Positions 6,329-7,008 of a DNA stretch of 7,008 bases are shown piece by piece. The stretch is taken from the NCBI GenBank assembly GCA_001828445.1, contig MHYJ01000027.1, forward strand, positions 1 through 7,008, in the 5' to 3' direction. Every line of letters begins with the position of its first letter. Position 1 is the stretch's first letter. A program made the position numbers and the translations under genes. The notes under the pieces were generated by a model that was not told the origin of the DNA, ran no database searches, and was given only the letters and a program-made list of their open reading frames with translations. The stretch comes from Planctomycetes bacterium RBG_16_43_13 (lineage in GTDB: Bacteria > Planctomycetota > MHYJ01).

Positions 6329-6332
6329 TTAT

Positions 6333-6974
6333 ATGTCCAAAGAACAAAAAAACAGTGTAAGAAAGCGAGTAGCCATTCCCGAGCCGGGACCAATGCTCCC
6401 GCCCGTGCCGGCTATCTTATTGGGCGTGAAAGGAGACGGCGTCGTTCCGGACGACCTTACCTGCGTGTGGACGTTCGTCATAAACGGCAAGCCACCGCAG
6501 GTCGGCATCAGCGTGGCGGAGAAGAGCGCCATAGATGGCAAGGTTCACGTGGCAGCTGAACTCATAAAGCGGCACAAGGAATTTACGCTGAACGTCCCGT
6601 CTGCCGACATAGTCGAGCAATTTGACAAGATTGATATGTGTGCCTCCAAAAGTATGGACAAGTTTGCGTATGCGGGTTTGACGCGCCAGCCGTCGGAGAA
6701 GATAGGAGCGCCCGGCATTGCGGAGGCGCCGATAATATTGGAGTGCAGGGTGCTGGACAGTATCTTCGTCCCGCCACAGAGACGGCTTTTCATAGCAGAG
6801 GTGCTGAGGACAAGCGTCTGGGAGGGGGTATGCGATAAGGACGGGCGGCTGATAGCAGATGCGGCGCCAATCTTCGGTATGGCGGCGGGGTGCGGCGAAT
6901 TTTATACTATCACTGGCGGGAGAAAGGTCGGGCATATCGGGATGACTGTCGGCAGGAATGATATAAGATATTAA
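6333..6974 (+). CDS. Flavin reductase-like domain protein (flavoredoxin family)
   Basis: This 213-residue protein has the FMN-binding split-barrel pattern of the flavin reductase-like family: PPVPAILL (23-30) opening the barrel, VWTFVINGKPPQVGISV (45-61), FTLNVPSADIVEQFD (84-98), KSMDKFAYAGLT (106-117), APGIAEAPIILECRV (126-140), LFIAEVL (152-158) and the end region PIFGMAAGCGEFYTI (179-193). In characterised members FMN sits at the dimer interface near the N-V-P-S and K-x-x-D-K-F segments, and the protein passes electrons from NAD(P)H or a redox partner; flavoredoxins act in anaerobic electron transfer. Length is normal, and there is no signal peptide, so it is cytoplasmic. It is preceded by AGGAAG and follows the methyltransferase gene by 25 bases, so they may share a transcript, though its GC content is far higher. 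Redox partner unknown. Residues that separate the subfamilies were not resolved. Confidence 0.9.
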   Translation: MSKEQKNSVRKRVAIPEPGPMLPPVPAILLGVKGDGVVPDDLTCVWTFVINGKPPQVGISVAEKSAIDGKVHVAAELIKRHKEFTLNVPSADIVEQFDKIDMCASKSMDKFAYAGLTRQPSEKIGAPGIAEAPIILECRVLDSIFVPPQRRLFIAEVLRTSVWEGVCDKDGRLIADAAPIFGMAAGCGEFYTITGGRKVGHIGMTVGRNDIRY

Positions 6975-7008
6975 CCGAGCTTCTTTATCAATATCTCGCT
7001 TACTACTT
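6971..7008 (-). CDS. Possible 3' end of a convergent gene (partial)
   Basis: The minus strand from the right edge is open and reads VVSEILIKKLG then TAA at 6973-6971. That stop shares the TTAA palindrome (6971-6974) with the plus-strand flavoredoxin stop, giving a 4-base tail overlap. The window also has a tightly convergent pair at 2875/2879, so this layout is in keeping. Only 11 codons are visible and the family cannot be named; chance is possible. Confidence 0.35.
   Translation of the reverse strand, partial: VVSEILIKKLG

Noticed and set aside
6417..6935. Minus-strand frame of 172 codons inside the flavoredoxin-like gene
   Set aside because: The translation is rich in Arg, Pro and His without domain signs, and the plus strand carries a complete flavin reductase-like protein.

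Overview
The window looks like a chromosomal stretch from an uncultured Planctomycetota-type bacterium (PVC group). Two gene types suggest this: a secreted TPR protein with a small beta-rich N-terminal domain, and a secreted alpha-alpha toroid protein (prenyltransferase/squalene-oxidase-like repeats). Both architectures are common in planctomycete genomes. The phylum call comes from family style alone; there is no rRNA or other marker gene here. No tRNA, rRNA, CRISPR array, transposase or integrase was seen.

Left block, plus strand (1-2875). The window opens inside a TPR protein whose frame is open to the left edge, so its true start lies upstream. It is followed after 33 bases by a standalone ChrB C-terminal-type (chromate resistance) protein. 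A major facilitator transporter follows 70 bases later. No ChrA-type chromate transporter is present; the MFS protein sits where ChrA would be expected.

Centre (2879-3711). A single short flagellar rod/hook family gene runs on the minus strand. It is convergent with the MFS gene (3-base gap) and divergent from the toroid gene. It has a strong Shine-Dalgarno sequence whose spacing favours the second of two nearby ATGs.

Right block, plus strand (3712-6974). The genes are a secreted toroid protein, an integral-membrane methyltransferase of the PEMT/ICMT type with a large unrecognised membrane extension, and a flavoredoxin-like flavin reductase domain protein. A near-identical 24-base element (21 of 24 matching, with a 12-base exact core) lies upstream of both the toroid gene and the methyltransferase gene. 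It is the most regulatory-looking signal here. The methyltransferase gene is markedly AT-rich against its neighbours. The last 38 bases may hold the 3' end of a convergent minus-strand gene.

The genes do not form one obvious pathway. The only pair with a likely joint role is the ChrB-like protein and the MFS transporter (oxyanion or metal stress). No clear defence system or mobile element was found.
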